DNA of 64,000 nucleotides from Nosocomiicoccus ampullae (lineage in GTDB: Bacteria; Bacillota; Bacilli; Staphylococcales; Salinicoccaceae), in NCBI RefSeq assembly GCF_019357495.1, contig NZ_CP079110.1, positions 620,001-684,000 on the forward strand, written 5' to 3'. The notes below the pieces were generated by a model that was not told the DNA's origin, did no database searches, and saw nothing but the letters and a program-made list of their open reading frames with translations. This document shows, one piece after another, positions 49,080 to 58,273 of the stretch. The stretch's first letter is position 1. Every line of letters starts with the position of its first letter. The translations under genes were made by a program, and so were the position numbers.

Positions 49080-49822
49080 TGAATGTATTAAAGAAGTTCA
49101 TATCTAAAATTTTGAACTTTGTCATATGGTTTTTAAAGACTCAAAAACATTTATATGTAAAACCTTTATTTATATTTCTAATGTCTTTAATATTTATTTT
49201 TTCTTTTGTATATATTGTAAAATCATATGAACCTCACAATGACTACGAAGATATAACAATCGATTTTAAAGATAAAAAATATGATCTTAAAGGAATTAAA
49301 GTCGTCATAGACCCTGGTCATGGTGGTAGTGATCCCGGGGCGCCGTCTTATTATGGAGAAAATGAATCGGCAATTGTCATGAGTGTTGGTGAAAAGCTTC
49401 AAAAAGTTTTAGAAGAGTCGAATGCTGAAGTTGTTATGACGAGAGCGGGAAATGAAACCGTTGAGCTCGATGACCGCGATGCTAAAGGTGATATTTTTAT
49501 ATCACTTCATAGTGATGCTTTTGAGTCTAACGAACCTACTGGTTTTACAACGTTTTATGCACACGACAGTCAAATTGATTTAGCGACTGCAATAAATGAA
49601 GGACTAAATGAGCAATCATTATTACCGAATAAAGGAGTTCAGACAATGCCTTACCAAGTCATCGATCAAATTAAATATCCAGGAACTCTTGTTGAGCTTG
49701 GATTTTTAAGTAATGATGTAGATGACTACTTACTAAACACTGAAGACTATCAAAACCGACTCGTTTACGGTATTGTTGAAGGTATAGAAATATACGTAAC
49801 CGACTACGATAATAAAGAATAA
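49079..49822 (+). CDS. lytH: N-acetylmuramoyl-L-alanine amidase, LytH-like, without SH3b domain
   Basis: A membrane-anchored cell-wall amidase at the position of staphylococcal lytH (dtd–lytH–hisS). One N-terminal helix (about residues 28–48) is followed after only 25 or so residues by the Amidase_3 domain. Zinc ligands: His in VVIDPGHGGSDPG, Glu in GENESAIVMS, His in ISLHSDAF; catalytic Glu in LVELGFLSN. S. aureus LytH (291 residues) has an SH3b-like domain between helix and catalytic domain; this 247-residue protein lacks it. In S. aureus LytH acts with ActH to free sites for new peptidoglycan. Confidence 0.88.
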   Translation: MNVLKKFISKILNFVIWFLKTQKHLYVKPLFIFLMSLIFIFSFVYIVKSYEPHNDYEDITIDFKDKKYDLKGIKVVIDPGHGGSDPGAPSYYGENESAIVMSVGEKLQKVLEESNAEVVMTRAGNETVELDDRDAKGDIFISLHSDAFESNEPTGFTTFYAHDSQIDLATAINEGLNEQSLLPNKGVQTMPYQVIDQIKYPGTLVELGFLSNDVDDYLLNTEDYQNRLVYGIVEGIEIYVTDYDNKE

Positions 49823-50068
49823 TTGACTATATCGTATTAAGAAATTATAATTTACTAGATACTAATTATAGAAGATAATGTTTTTAAATGAATGACAGAG
49901 ACGTTATGGTTGGTGAAAATAACGCATTTTTAAACATTTGAGACACTTCTATTTATAAAATATAATATTTTAAATGAGAGTAAGTAATTACTAAATTAGG
50001 GTGGCACCACGATATTATCGTCCCTTATACCTTTATGGTATAAGGGATATTTTTATGGAGGGAAATAC
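49823..50068 (+). promoter_or_regulatory. T-box riboswitch of the hisS–aspS operon
   Basis: Promoter TTGACT (49823–49828), 17 bases, TATAAT (49846–49851). Stem I is closed by ATAGAAG (49868–49874) with CTTCTAT (49946–49952). The T-box AGGGTGGCACCACG lies at 49998–50011 and the terminator stem TCCCTTATACC / GGTATAAGGGA at 50021–50047 plus T run. In the specifier loop TTGAGACACTT the best codon is GAC (49942–49944), preceded by GA and followed by A. The variable T-box base is C (TGGC), matching discriminator G of tRNA-Asp. So uncharged tRNA-Asp should turn the operon on. Confidence 0.92.
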
Positions 50069-51325
50069 ATGATTCAAATACCACGCGGTACACAAGATAT
50101 TTTACCGAAAGATTCATATAAGTGGCAGTACATTGAAGATACACTTAAAAATGTATGTGAAAAGTACAATTATCAAGAAATTAGAACACCAATTTTTGAA
50201 AGTACAGATTTATTTGTAAGAGCAGTTGGTGATACGACAGATATCGTCAACAAGGAAATGTATACGTTTAAGGACAAAGGTGACAGAAGCATGACACTTC
50301 GTCCAGAAGGTACAGCACCAGTTGTACGTAGTTACATTGAAAATAAAATGTACGGTGATCCAAATCAGCCGATTAAAGTATTCTACAACCAACCGATGTT
50401 TAGATACGAACGCCAACAAAAAGGACGTTATAGACAATTTGTTCAGTTTGGAGTAGAAGCAATCGGTGTTGAAGATCCATTAATTGACGTAGAAATTTTA
50501 AGTATGCTTATGGCATTTTATGAATCATTTGGGTTAAAAGATTTAGAGCTTCACATTAACTCAATTGGAGATTTTGATAGCCGTAAAGAATATCAAAAAG
50601 CACTCCAAGAACATTTTAGACCGAAAATCGATGAGTTTTGTGACGACTGCCAATCAAGAATAGACACGAATCCGATGAGAATTTTAGATTGTAAAACAGA
50701 TAAAAATCATCCGTTAATGTCAACTGCTCCAAAAATTACAGATTACTTAAACGATGAATCGATCGAATATTATGAGAAAGTAAAATCCCAACTCGATAAA
50801 ATCGGTATTAAGTATGTTGAAGATCCGAGCTTAGTCCGTGGTCTTGACTATTACACACATACAGCGTTTGAGTTAATGAGTACAGCAGACGGCTTTGGTT
50901 CTATTACAACACTCGCGGGTGGTGGACGTTACAATGGATTAGTTGAAATGTTAGATGGCCCAGCTGAAACAGGAATTGGATTTGCGCTATCTATTGAACG
51001 ACTACTATTAGCAATTGAAGCTGAGAGTATTGAAATTGAAAACCCACATACTTTAGATTTATATGTCGTAACGATGGGTGAAGAGTCTCGTGATTATGCG
51101 AGTGTATTATTATCACAGTTAAGACAAAAAGGTATTACAGCAGATATGGACTATAAGGCACGTGGAATGCGTGCTCAAATGAGAGACGCGGACAGAAAAA
51201 ATGCTGCATATACGATTGTAATTGGTGATAATGAATTAGAAGAAGGTAAAGTAAATGTTAAAAACATGTCTACTGGTGAAGAAGTAGCATATTCATTTGA
51301 AAACTTAGAGGAGGCAATTCAATAA
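50069..51325 (+). CDS. hisS: histidyl-tRNA synthetase
   Basis: A 418-residue class II synthetase: motif 1 near [20 protein letters not shown], motif 2 in [20 protein letters not shown], histidine-binding [14 protein letters not shown], motif 3 [11 protein letters not shown], and the C-terminal anticodon-binding domain. RBS GGAGGGA. It shares one base with aspS and is under the T-box leader. Confidence 0.97.
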   Translation: MIQIPRGTQDILPKDSYKWQYIEDTLKNVCEKYNYQEIRTPIFESTDLFVRAVGDTTDIVNKEMYTFKDKGDRSMTLRPEGTAPVVRSYIENKMYGDPNQPIKVFYNQPMFRYERQQKGRYRQFVQFGVEAIGVEDPLIDVEILSMLMAFYESFGLKDLELHINSIGDFDSRKEYQKALQEHFRPKIDEFCDDCQSRIDTNPMRILDCKTDKNHPLMSTAPKITDYLNDESIEYYEKVKSQLDKIGIKYVEDPSLVRGLDYYTHTAFELMSTADGFGSITTLAGGGRYNGLVEMLDGPAETGIGFALSIERLLLAIEAESIEIENPHTLDLYVVTMGEESRDYASVLLSQLRQKGITADMDYKARGMRAQMRDADRKNAAYTIVIGDNELEEGKVNVKNMSTGEEVAYSFENLEEAIQ

Positions 51326-53082
51326 TGAGTAGAACATTAGTATTAGAAACGTTAGAAAAACTTAATGAAACCGTGACGTTAAAAGGATGGGTGCAACGTC
51401 GCCGAGACCTCGGAGGATTAATCTTTATTGACTTAAGAGATGCTTCAGGTGTCGTTCAAGTTGTCTTTAATCAAGATCATAAAGAAGCAACTGAGATCGC
51501 TGATACATTACGTTCAGAGTACGTAATTGAGGTGACAGGTGAAGTCGTTAAACGTGATCCATCAACAGTAAACGAAAACATTCAAACAGGTGAATTAGAA
51601 GTCGTCGCAGATTCATTAAACGTGTTATCTAAAGCAGAAACACCACCATTCCAAATTGAGGATGACGCTGTAAGTGAAGACGTAAGACTTAAATATCGTT
51701 ATGTTGATTTAAAACGTCAAAAATTACAAGACACATTAAGAACACGTCATAAAACAACTGCAGCAATTCGCGAATTCCTAAATAATGAATTCTTCGTTGA
51801 TGTAGAAACACCGTTTTTATCTAAATCAACACCAGAGGGTGCGAGAGATTACCTTGTACCTTCACGTATTCATCACGGTGAATTTTACGCACTACCTCAG
51901 TCACCACAAATTTATAAACAATTATTAATGTTAAGTGGTTTTGAGAGATATTACCAAATCGTTAAATGTTTCCGTGACGAAGACTTACGCCGTGACCGTC
52001 AACCGGAATTCACACAAGTCGATATTGAAAAATCATTTACTGACGTTGAAGATATGATTGATCTGAACGAAAGATTATTACAATATGTATTTAAGGAAGT
52101 AAAAGATATCGATGTAGAAATTCCTTTTGCTCGTATGACTTATGACGATGCAATGCTTAAATACGGTGTAGATAAACCAGACACTCGTTTTGGTATGGAA
52201 CTTGTTGAACTTAGCGACTTTAGTAAAGACGTGGACTTCAAAGTATTTAAGTCAACAGTTGAAAATGGCGGAATCGTTAAAGCAATTGTTGTAAAAGATA
52301 GCGCAGATAAATACTCACGTAAAGACATTGAAGCACTTGAAGAATACGTGAAATTATATGGTGCTAAAGGTCTTGCATGGTTAAAATATAATGACGGTGC
52401 ATTCACTGGCCCAATTGCGAAATTCTTTAGTGAAGACAAACAAAATGAACTGAAAGAGATTCTTGGAGCTGACGAAAATGACCTCGTATTCTTCGGCGCT
52501 GACAAAGCATCTGTTGTAAATGCAAGTTTAGGTAACTTAAGAAATAAACTTGGTAAAGAGTTAGACTTAATCGATGAAGATAAATACAACTTCGTATGGA
52601 TTACAGACTGGCCATTATTTGAATATGATGAAGACGAAGAACGTTTCGTTGCAGCACACCATCCATTCACTTCACCGAAAGAAGAAGATATTGAGTTACT
52701 AGAAACAACACCAGAAAAAGTAAAAGCAAATGCTTATGACATCGTCTTAAATGGATATGAACTTGGTGGGGGATCTATCCGTATTTCTAACCCAGAGTTA
52801 CAAGAGAAAATGTTCAAAGCACTAGGATTCTCAGAAAAACAAATGCATGATCAGTTCGGTTTCTTAATCGAAGCATTTAAATATGGTGCTCCGCCACATG
52901 GTGGCTTAGCTTATGGTCTTGACCGTCTCGTAATGCTACTGACAAAAACAGACAACATTCGTGACGTTATCGCATTCCCTAAAACAAGCAGTGCTCAAGA
53001 CTTAATGATGGATTCACCATCAAATGTTTCAAACAGACAACTAAATGAACTACATCTTCAAATTAAACCAGAAGGTAAGTAA
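51325..53082 (+). CDS. aspS: aspartyl-tRNA synthetase
   Basis: A 585-residue bacterial-type AspRS: N-terminal OB-fold anticodon domain ([21 protein letters not shown]), class II motif 2 ([20 protein letters not shown]), the bacterial GAD insertion domain in the middle, and motif 3 ([13 protein letters not shown]). Whether it also charges tRNA-Asn cannot be read here. Last gene of the operon. Confidence 0.97.
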   Translation: MSRTLVLETLEKLNETVTLKGWVQRRRDLGGLIFIDLRDASGVVQVVFNQDHKEATEIADTLRSEYVIEVTGEVVKRDPSTVNENIQTGELEVVADSLNVLSKAETPPFQIEDDAVSEDVRLKYRYVDLKRQKLQDTLRTRHKTTAAIREFLNNEFFVDVETPFLSKSTPEGARDYLVPSRIHHGEFYALPQSPQIYKQLLMLSGFERYYQIVKCFRDEDLRRDRQPEFTQVDIEKSFTDVEDMIDLNERLLQYVFKEVKDIDVEIPFARMTYDDAMLKYGVDKPDTRFGMELVELSDFSKDVDFKVFKSTVENGGIVKAIVVKDSADKYSRKDIEALEEYVKLYGAKGLAWLKYNDGAFTGPIAKFFSEDKQNELKEILGADENDLVFFGADKASVVNASLGNLRNKLGKELDLIDEDKYNFVWITDWPLFEYDEDEERFVAAHHPFTSPKEEDIELLETTPEKVKANAYDIVLNGYELGGGSIRISNPELQEKMFKALGFSEKQMHDQFGFLIEAFKYGAPPHGGLAYGLDRLVMLLTKTDNIRDVIAFPKTSSAQDLMMDSPSNVSNRQLNELHLQIKPEGK

Positions 53083-53087
53083 TAAAA

Positions 53088-53121
53088 AATAAGCTTAGCA
53101 ATTTGCTAAGCTTATTTTTGT
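53088..53121. terminator. bidirectional terminator between aspS and the oxidase operon
   Basis: Perfect 13-bp stem AATAAGCTTAGCA / TGCTAAGCTTATT around ATT, with A-rich left and T-rich right flanks. Confidence 0.9.
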
Positions 53122-53127
53122 ATTTGA

Positions 53128-54816
53128 TTACCAAGCTTTAAACCCTGGTGATCCTGGAATATTTTCTGTGAAGATTTGTGAAACTGGAACTGTGTATGCA
53201 ATTACGACTAAGAAAATCGTAATAATAATGAGTAATCTCCAGTTTTCAACCCAAGCAAGTGGCGCATCGCCATCATCCATAAAGCGGGCGATTGGGAATT
53301 CTTCTACAGTATCAGATTTAGGTGTTCTAAGTGATAAGAAGAATGCAAAGAACGCTATAATAATTGCAATTAATAAGAATGATCCACCAATTGCTTGTAG
53401 TAATTGATAGCTGATCCATTCTTGAGCTAACTCGTGTCCACCATATTCAGAGAATGTCGAACGTCGTGGTGCACCTTTAAGACCTGCCATATGCATTGCA
53501 AATGACATGATTCCCATACCAAGTGCCCATGTATATGCTAACCATAATCCTAGAGAGTTAGTAAGTTTTGTCATCTTACCGCCAACTAAGTGAGGAAGTA
53601 AGAACATCATTGCACCAAAGTAAGTTAATACAACCGGCGCACCTACTGTGATATGGAAATGTCCAACGACCCAAATTGTGTTGTGAACGACTTGGTTCAT
53701 TTGACCTGATGCGTTGATGATTCCACCAATACCACCTGGTACGAAGAATAACATACCAACAAATGGTAATACGAATCTTGAATCATTCCATGGTAACTTC
53801 TTAAACCAATCAAATAATCCTGTTGCACCTTTTTTACGTCCATATGTTTCAAATGAAGCAAATAAGCTAAATGCAGTAATTAATGATGGAACAATTACCA
53901 TAAATGTAAGAACTACTTGTAGACCTTTCCAGAATGCGTCAATACCTGGCTCTACTAATTGGTGGTGAATACCAACTGGAATAGAGAAGAATAGGAATAA
54001 GACGAAACTAAGTCTTGCAAGTTTATCTGAAAAACCTTTAACTCCGATAATTTTAGGTAATACTGCATACCAAACCATGTATGCTGGTAATAACCAGAAG
54101 TATACGAGTGCGTGTCCAAAGTACCAGAATAACGTACGTGTAAGTTTAACGTTAACTGTATCGATTAATCCAAATGACCACGGGATAAGTTGAGTTAGCG
54201 CTGATGCTGCGACACCGATGGTACATACATACCACATGACGTTGTTAATAGCAACAAAATATGCAATCGTAGGTGTTTTTTGACCTGGATTTTGTTTTCT
54301 CCATCTAAAGTAACGCTTTGTCTGAGCACCTGTTGCAATCCATGTACCTACGATGACGAGTGTTAACCCAACATAGAAGAGACCGTGTGCTTGTAGTGGT
54401 GCGTAAAATGTGTAAAGTACTGAAGCTTGGTTAGTTAAGATCATTGATGCTGCCATTAACACACCAATTGTCATTAGCCAAAAACCAATCCAACCTGCTT
54501 TTCTTTCACCGTCAGTTAAGCCACCCATTGCTCTTGAAACAGCTGCTGTTTGGAAACCAACAATGAAGAAGAATGTAAGTACTAAAGCTAAAATTACACC
54601 GTGTAGTGTTAAGATTTGGTAATATCCGATACCTAGTGGTAATTCAAAATATCCCGAACGTACGAACGTTTGTAATGCACCTGCAGTACCACCGATTACT
54701 AATGCGAGTATTACCCAAATCATATTTGCTAATACTAATTTAGAATCTTTTTTATTAATTACAGTATCTGCTGAATATATTTCGTTTTGTGTTGTATTTA
54801 GATAAGATTTAGCCAT
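53128..54816 (-). CDS. b(o/a)3-type cytochrome c oxidase subunit I
   Basis: Catalytic haem-copper oxidase subunit, 562 residues and about 13 helices. Haem ligands His72 (LTLHGVILAL) and His388 with the high-spin-haem pair HFH (VGHFHITVG); CuB ligands His235 in WYFGHALVYFWLLPAYM with cross-linked Tyr239, and His284-His285 in GIHHQLVEP. The GHALVYFWLLPAY form and the absence of the usual K/D-channel motifs assign it to the B (ba3) family, which works at low oxygen. It shares a base with subunit II. Confidence 0.94.
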   Translation of the reverse strand: MAKSYLNTTQNEIYSADTVINKKDSKLVLANMIWVILALVIGGTAGALQTFVRSGYFELPLGIGYYQILTLHGVILALVLTFFFIVGFQTAAVSRAMGGLTDGERKAGWIGFWLMTIGVLMAASMILTNQASVLYTFYAPLQAHGLFYVGLTLVIVGTWIATGAQTKRYFRWRKQNPGQKTPTIAYFVAINNVMWYVCTIGVAASALTQLIPWSFGLIDTVNVKLTRTLFWYFGHALVYFWLLPAYMVWYAVLPKIIGVKGFSDKLARLSFVLFLFFSIPVGIHHQLVEPGIDAFWKGLQVVLTFMVIVPSLITAFSLFASFETYGRKKGATGLFDWFKKLPWNDSRFVLPFVGMLFFVPGGIGGIINASGQMNQVVHNTIWVVGHFHITVGAPVVLTYFGAMMFLLPHLVGGKMTKLTNSLGLWLAYTWALGMGIMSFAMHMAGLKGAPRRSTFSEYGGHELAQEWISYQLLQAIGGSFLLIAIIIAFFAFFLSLRTPKSDTVEEFPIARFMDDGDAPLAWVENWRLLIIITIFLVVIAYTVPVSQIFTENIPGSPGFKAW

Positions 54817-55298
54817 TATTCTTCACTCCCGACAACTTTAATTACTGAAGTCATATCAGTGTGACCTGTACCACAGTATTCGTTACATACAACTAAGAAT
54901 TCTCCTTCTTTGTTGAATGTTGTATGATATTTAGAGATTAATCCTGGTTCTGCCATCATATTGATGTTTGTTTTCGCTACTTCAAAACCATGAATTACGT
55001 CAGGAGTTGTAACCATAACGCGTACTCTTGAACCTTTTGGAATTTCTACTTCTGTAGGTTCATATCTAAACATACTTGCTACCATGTATAAATCGTAATC
55101 AAAACCTTCTTCTTTTGATTCATAGAGTCCAGGCTCTTTAAATCTTTCATCATCTCTTACGTGATCAGGGTTAATCGTTTCGATCCCTGATGCAGCAGGT
55201 GAGTGACCTTGGTGAACTGCTGAAATTCCTAAAATAACAAGGAATAAGATTAAAGCTCCAGTTCCAAAGCTTAGCCATATCTTTTCATACTTGTGCAT
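54816..55298 (-). CDS. cytochrome c oxidase subunit II with CuA site
   Basis: A 160-residue subunit II: one N-terminal helix (residues 10–28) and a cupredoxin domain outside the membrane. The CuA ligands are complete: His103 (VIHGFEV), Cys138 and Cys142, His146 and Met149 in VCNEYCGTGHTDM. The short, single-helix form fits ba3-type enzymes. The Sco protein at 24726–25337 is the likely copper chaperone. Confidence 0.94.
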   Translation of the reverse strand: MHKYEKIWLSFGTGALILFLVILGISAVHQGHSPAASGIETINPDHVRDDERFKEPGLYESKEEGFDYDLYMVASMFRYEPTEVEIPKGSRVRVMVTTPDVIHGFEVAKTNINMMAEPGLISKYHTTFNKEGEFLVVCNEYCGTGHTDMTSVIKVVGSEE

Positions 55299-55316
55299 TT
55301 ATTTCACCTTTCCTTT

Positions 55317-55496
55317 TTACATTCTTTCCATAAATAACATAAATACGCCGAGCCAAGAAATTAGCATTAAAGCACCGAGTGTCATTGTCATAAATAAAGT
55401 ACCTCTTAAGTCGAGTTTATGTACATCTTCACTCACACTTTTTTCATGATCGACTGTTTGATCATGCTGAGGTTTAACAATTTTTTTATCAGCCAT
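55317..55496 (-). CDS. cytochrome c oxidase subunit IIa (small single-helix subunit)
   Basis: A 59-residue protein with a charged N-terminus and one C-terminal helix (LRGTLFMTMTLGALMLISWL and on), the pattern of the subunit 2A family that accompanies ba3 oxidases. ATG at 55496 with GGAAGGTGA upstream is chosen; a longer frame to 55583 has no RBS and would run into the Fnr box. First gene of the operon. Confidence 0.85.
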   Translation of the reverse strand: MADKKIVKPQHDQTVDHEKSVSEDVHKLDLRGTLFMTMTLGALMLISWLGVFMLFMERM

Positions 55497-55531
55497 ATAT
55501 TTCACCTTCCAATTATGTTGTTTATAACAAT

Positions 55532-55574
55532 ATTGTATTGTATTTACTTCTATAAAAAAGTGATAAAAGTCACA
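55532..55574 (-). promoter_or_regulatory. oxidase operon promoter with Fnr/Crp box 1
   Basis: Box AGTGA-TAAAAG-TCACA at 55559–55574. A possible minus-strand -10, TACAAT at 55532–55537, would put the box centre at -41.5, the usual class II activator position. A second TACAAT five bases away leaves the start uncertain. Confidence 0.65.
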
Positions 55575-55670
55575 CTTCGACATATATTTGTAACAAATTT
55601 ATAGTTTCTAAAAAAATTTGAATTACAACTAATTCTATTTGAGATTTAAATTGCAATTTTTCAACAATAA

Positions 55671-55703
55671 AGTGATAAAAGTCACTAAATATGTTAATAT
55701 AAA
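55671..55703 (+). promoter_or_regulatory. fnr promoter with Fnr/Crp box 2
   Basis: Perfect palindrome AGTGA-TAAAAG-TCACT at 55671–55686 in front of a TTAATATAAA -10 region. The first 15 bases are identical to box 1. Its position about 30 bases before the likely start suggests autorepression or weak activation. Confidence 0.65.
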
Positions 55704-55724
55704 AGCGATAGGGAAGTGATAGTT

Positions 55725-56420
55725 TTGTCAAATTCTCCAACGTTTAAACCACAATTAATTATTGATTATATAAAGAAAAATGGCATAGAGATGCATGTGA
55801 ATAAAAATGAATTTATATTTCACTCTGGTGATTTAACAGAGTACATTTATGTAATTGAATCTGGTGAAGTACTAGTATTAAGAATACAAGATGATGGATC
55901 AGAAAATGCGATTCACTTTTTAAATAATGATTGCATATTTGGTGCGGTCACTTTGTATTGCGGACCGAAACGCCATACGTCGTTTGCGAAATCTAAAACT
56001 GAAGTTGTATTACATAAAATTGAAAAGAATAAGTTTGAAGAAAAAGTGTTAAATGATAGTCGATTTACTAAAGAATGGATGAGATGGTTAGAAATTGAAA
56101 GGTTAAGACATTCCTCAAAACTAAGAGACATGTTAATGTACGGTAAAATGGGTGCTTTAGCAAGTGTCATTGTCAGACTATCGAATTCATTTGGTGTAAA
56201 TACTAAAAAAGGAATTGTTATCGATACAAAACTAACCAACCAAGAACTTGCTATGCTTGCTGGAACTTCTAGGGAAGTTGTCAACCGTTATTTAAAGGAA
56301 TTATCAAAAGAAGGGATTATAGAAGTAAACAGAAAAATAATTACAGTTAAACATATGAAAAAGTTAAAACATATTATTAATTGTGAAAACTGTGATATCA
56401 ACTTATGCCAGATTTACTAA
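55725..56420 (+). CDS. fnr: Fnr-type oxygen-sensing transcription regulator
   Basis: A Crp/Fnr regulator of about 231 residues: cyclic-nucleotide-binding-like beta barrel, dimer helix, and helix-turn-helix LTNQELAMLAGTSREVVNRYLKEL. The C-terminus has NCENCDINLCQIY, i.e. C-x2-C-x4-C, the Fe-S cluster arrangement of Bacillus subtilis Fnr rather than the N-terminal cysteines of E. coli FNR. TTG at 55725 or GTG at 55716 may be the start; GGGAAGTGA fits the TTG better. Divergent from the ba3 oxidase operon, with Fnr boxes before both, so it probably controls both. Confidence 0.88.
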   Translation: MSNSPTFKPQLIIDYIKKNGIEMHVNKNEFIFHSGDLTEYIYVIESGEVLVLRIQDDGSENAIHFLNNDCIFGAVTLYCGPKRHTSFAKSKTEVVLHKIEKNKFEEKVLNDSRFTKEWMRWLEIERLRHSSKLRDMLMYGKMGALASVIVRLSNSFGVNTKKGIVIDTKLTNQELAMLAGTSREVVNRYLKELSKEGIIEVNRKIITVKHMKKLKHIINCENCDINLCQIY

Positions 56421-56429
56421 TCTATAAAA

Positions 56430-56684
56430 TTGCTTCAAAATAATGGTTGTGCTATTATTAATTTAAAGGAAGCACCTGATTAGTACGTGATGTGTCGGTT
56501 TCATTTTGACCTAACACCTATATAAAAGGGAGCTTGGCGTTCAAATATGATTGACATGCCCTATAAGGGACTTCATGAGTATTTGACAGAGCACCCACCT
56601 GCACAAAGCAGGCCAAATAACCCGACAACTACACACGGCTATATCGGATGCTTCATTAGACAGTCACTTTGTGGCTGTCTTTTT
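56430..56684 (+). ncRNA. ssrS: 6S RNA (with promoter and terminator)
   Basis: Promoter TTGCTT (56430–56435), 17 bases, TATTAT (56453–56458); transcript from about 56465. The ends pair over a long distance as in 6S RNA: GCACCTGAT (56472–56480) with ATCGGATGC (56643–56651) and TGTCGG (56493–56498) with CCGACA (56622–56627), leaving a large internal region that would mimic an open promoter. A terminator hairpin AGACAGTCAC / GTGGCTGTCT plus five Ts ends it. The place just before rarA is where ssrS lies in Bacillus and Staphylococcus. Confidence 0.82.
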
Positions 56685-56774
56685 AAAATTCTATTAATTT
56701 ACTCTTTAAAAATTATAATAGTGTGTTAAGATATTGGAGTAGTAATTTGAAGGTGAAAGGTTGCGTGATCTTTG

Positions 56775-56903
56775 ATGTCAGTTAAAGGGTTACTCTTTAA
56801 GAGAAAACAAAAGTTAAATTCTAAAAATGCATCTAAATCATGTGATTTACTTAAAAAAAGAAAAGAATTAAAAAAACAAATTAACAATAACATGTTAACT
56901 TAA
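56775..56903 (+). CDS. hypothetical 42-residue lysine-rich protein
   Basis: ATG to TAA giving MSVKGLLFKRKQKLNSKNAS, then a helical Lys/Leu-rich tail ending NNNMLT. The stop adjoins a strong terminator, so it lies in a defined 250-base interval between the 6S terminator and that of rarA. The nearest RBS-like sequence (GGTGAAAGG) is 14 or more bases away, which weakens the case; a TTG one codon upstream is an alternative start. It may be a real small basic protein or a non-coding transcript. Confidence 0.35.
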   Translation: MSVKGLLFKRKQKLNSKNASKSCDLLKKRKELKKQINNNMLT

Positions 56904-56936
56904 AACGCGATCACTTTAGTGATCGCGTTTTTTTAA
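56902..56936. terminator. bidirectional terminator before rarA end
   Basis: Perfect 11-bp stem AACGCGATCAC / GTGATCGCGTT with TTTA loop, AAAA on the left and seven Ts on the right. Confidence 0.9.
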
Positions 56937-58201
56937 TATTTATTAAATGGTTTTAAATTTTTATAAGTTTCATTTAAGAAGCTTTCGTATTTTGAAGTAC
57001 CGTCATCTTTAAAATATTGTTTATGTTTTAAAGAGTCTGGTAAATATTGTTGTTTGACGATGTTGTTGTTATAGTCGTGTGGGTTTTTATAACCAATTGA
57101 GTTACCGAGTTCTTTTGCTCCTTTATAGTGTCCGTCTTTTAAATGTTTTGGGACAACACCGATATGACCTTTTCTTATATCACTAAGTGCGTTATCGATA
57201 CTTTTAATTGTCGTATTTGATTTTGGAGATAACGCTAAATCAATAACGGCCATAGATAATGGAATTCTCGCTTCTGGAAATCCGAGGCGTTCAGCTGCAA
57301 TTATCGCATCTAACGTTCTACCTGGAAGCTGAGGATTACTAAGTCCAATATCCTCATAACTGATCACGAGCAAGCGTCTTGCAATTGTGACGAGGTCTCC
57401 AGCTTCAATAAGTCTACCGAGATAATGAAGGGCCGCATCAACGTCACTTCCGCGAATAGACTTTTGAAACGCACTCATCACATCGTAATGCTCATCTCCA
57501 TCTTTGTCGTGTATAAATTGACTCTGTTGCATCGTATCTCTTGCATCTTCTAACGTGACATGAATAGAATCTTTCGTATCACTTAATACTGCAAGTTCTA
57601 AACCGTTTAACGCACTTCTAATATCTCCATTTGAAGCTTTCACAAAATGTTCTAACGCGTCATCATCGAGCGTAATATCTTTACTAACAAGCCCACGGTC
57701 TTTATCTTCTAATGCGCGAGTAATTCCTGTTTTAATATCGTCTTCTTTCAATGGATGTAATTCAAAAATTTGTGTTCTCGAACGAATGGCTGGGTTAATT
57801 GCATGATAAGGGTTTGATGTTGTTGCACCGATTAACACGATTTTTCCACTTTCTAAATGCGGGAGTAGAAAGTCCTGCTTTGCTTTATCGAGACGATGGA
57901 TCTCATCGAGCATTAATATCACACTACCACTCATATCTGCTTCTAATATAATTTTTTCAATATCTTTTTTAGAACTCGATACAGCATTTAACGTTCTAAA
58001 CTTATATTTTGAACTACCAGCTAACGCACTGGCGATACTCGTTTTACCAATACCAGGTGGTCCATAAAGTATCATTGATTGTAATCTTTTCGCTTGGACC
58101 ATACGTCTAATAATTCCTTTTTCCCCAACGAGATGATCTTGTCCGAGTACTTCATCAATATTTTTTGGACGCATGCGAAAACTTAAAGGTTCATTTGACA
58201 T
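56933..58201 (-). CDS. rarA: replication-associated recombination protein RarA (MgsA)
   Basis: An AAA+ ATPase related to RuvB and clamp loaders, acting at stalled forks. The 422-residue protein shows MRPKNIDEVLGQDHLVG, Walker A YGPPGIGKTS, Walker B MLDEIHRLDKAKQD, sensor IGATTSNPYHAINPAIRSR and the C-terminal tetramer domain. ATG at 58201 is preferred over a TTG 17 codons upstream because it gives the family N-terminus and has GGTGAAAAA upstream. It diverges from cymR. Confidence 0.94.
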   Translation of the reverse strand: MSNEPLSFRMRPKNIDEVLGQDHLVGEKGIIRRMVQAKRLQSMILYGPPGIGKTSIASALAGSSKYKFRTLNAVSSSKKDIEKIILEADMSGSVILMLDEIHRLDKAKQDFLLPHLESGKIVLIGATTSNPYHAINPAIRSRTQIFELHPLKEDDIKTGITRALEDKDRGLVSKDITLDDDALEHFVKASNGDIRSALNGLELAVLSDTKDSIHVTLEDARDTMQQSQFIHDKDGDEHYDVMSAFQKSIRGSDVDAALHYLGRLIEAGDLVTIARRLLVISYEDIGLSNPQLPGRTLDAIIAAERLGFPEARIPLSMAVIDLALSPKSNTTIKSIDNALSDIRKGHIGVVPKHLKDGHYKGAKELGNSIGYKNPHDYNNNIVKQQYLPDSLKHKQYFKDDGTSKYESFLNETYKNLKPFNKY

Positions 58202-58273
58202 TAGATTTTTCACCAACTTTTTCGTTATGCTATTATATATACTATATAACAAAAGTGCATCTGAGGTGAAGAA

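Noticed and set aside
49942-49946. Overlapping GAC (Asp) and CAC (His) codons in the T-box specifier loop, suggesting a dual-tRNA switch for hisS–aspS
   Set aside because: GAC alone has the expected flanks (GA before, A after), and the variable T-box base C pairs with discriminator G of tRNA-Asp but not with C73 of tRNA-His. CAC also runs into the closing stem. An Asp-only reading is simpler.
56547-56729. 60-codon ORF inside the 6S RNA region
   Set aside because: It lies within paired ends of the 6S RNA and extends past its terminator, with no good RBS or recognisable product.
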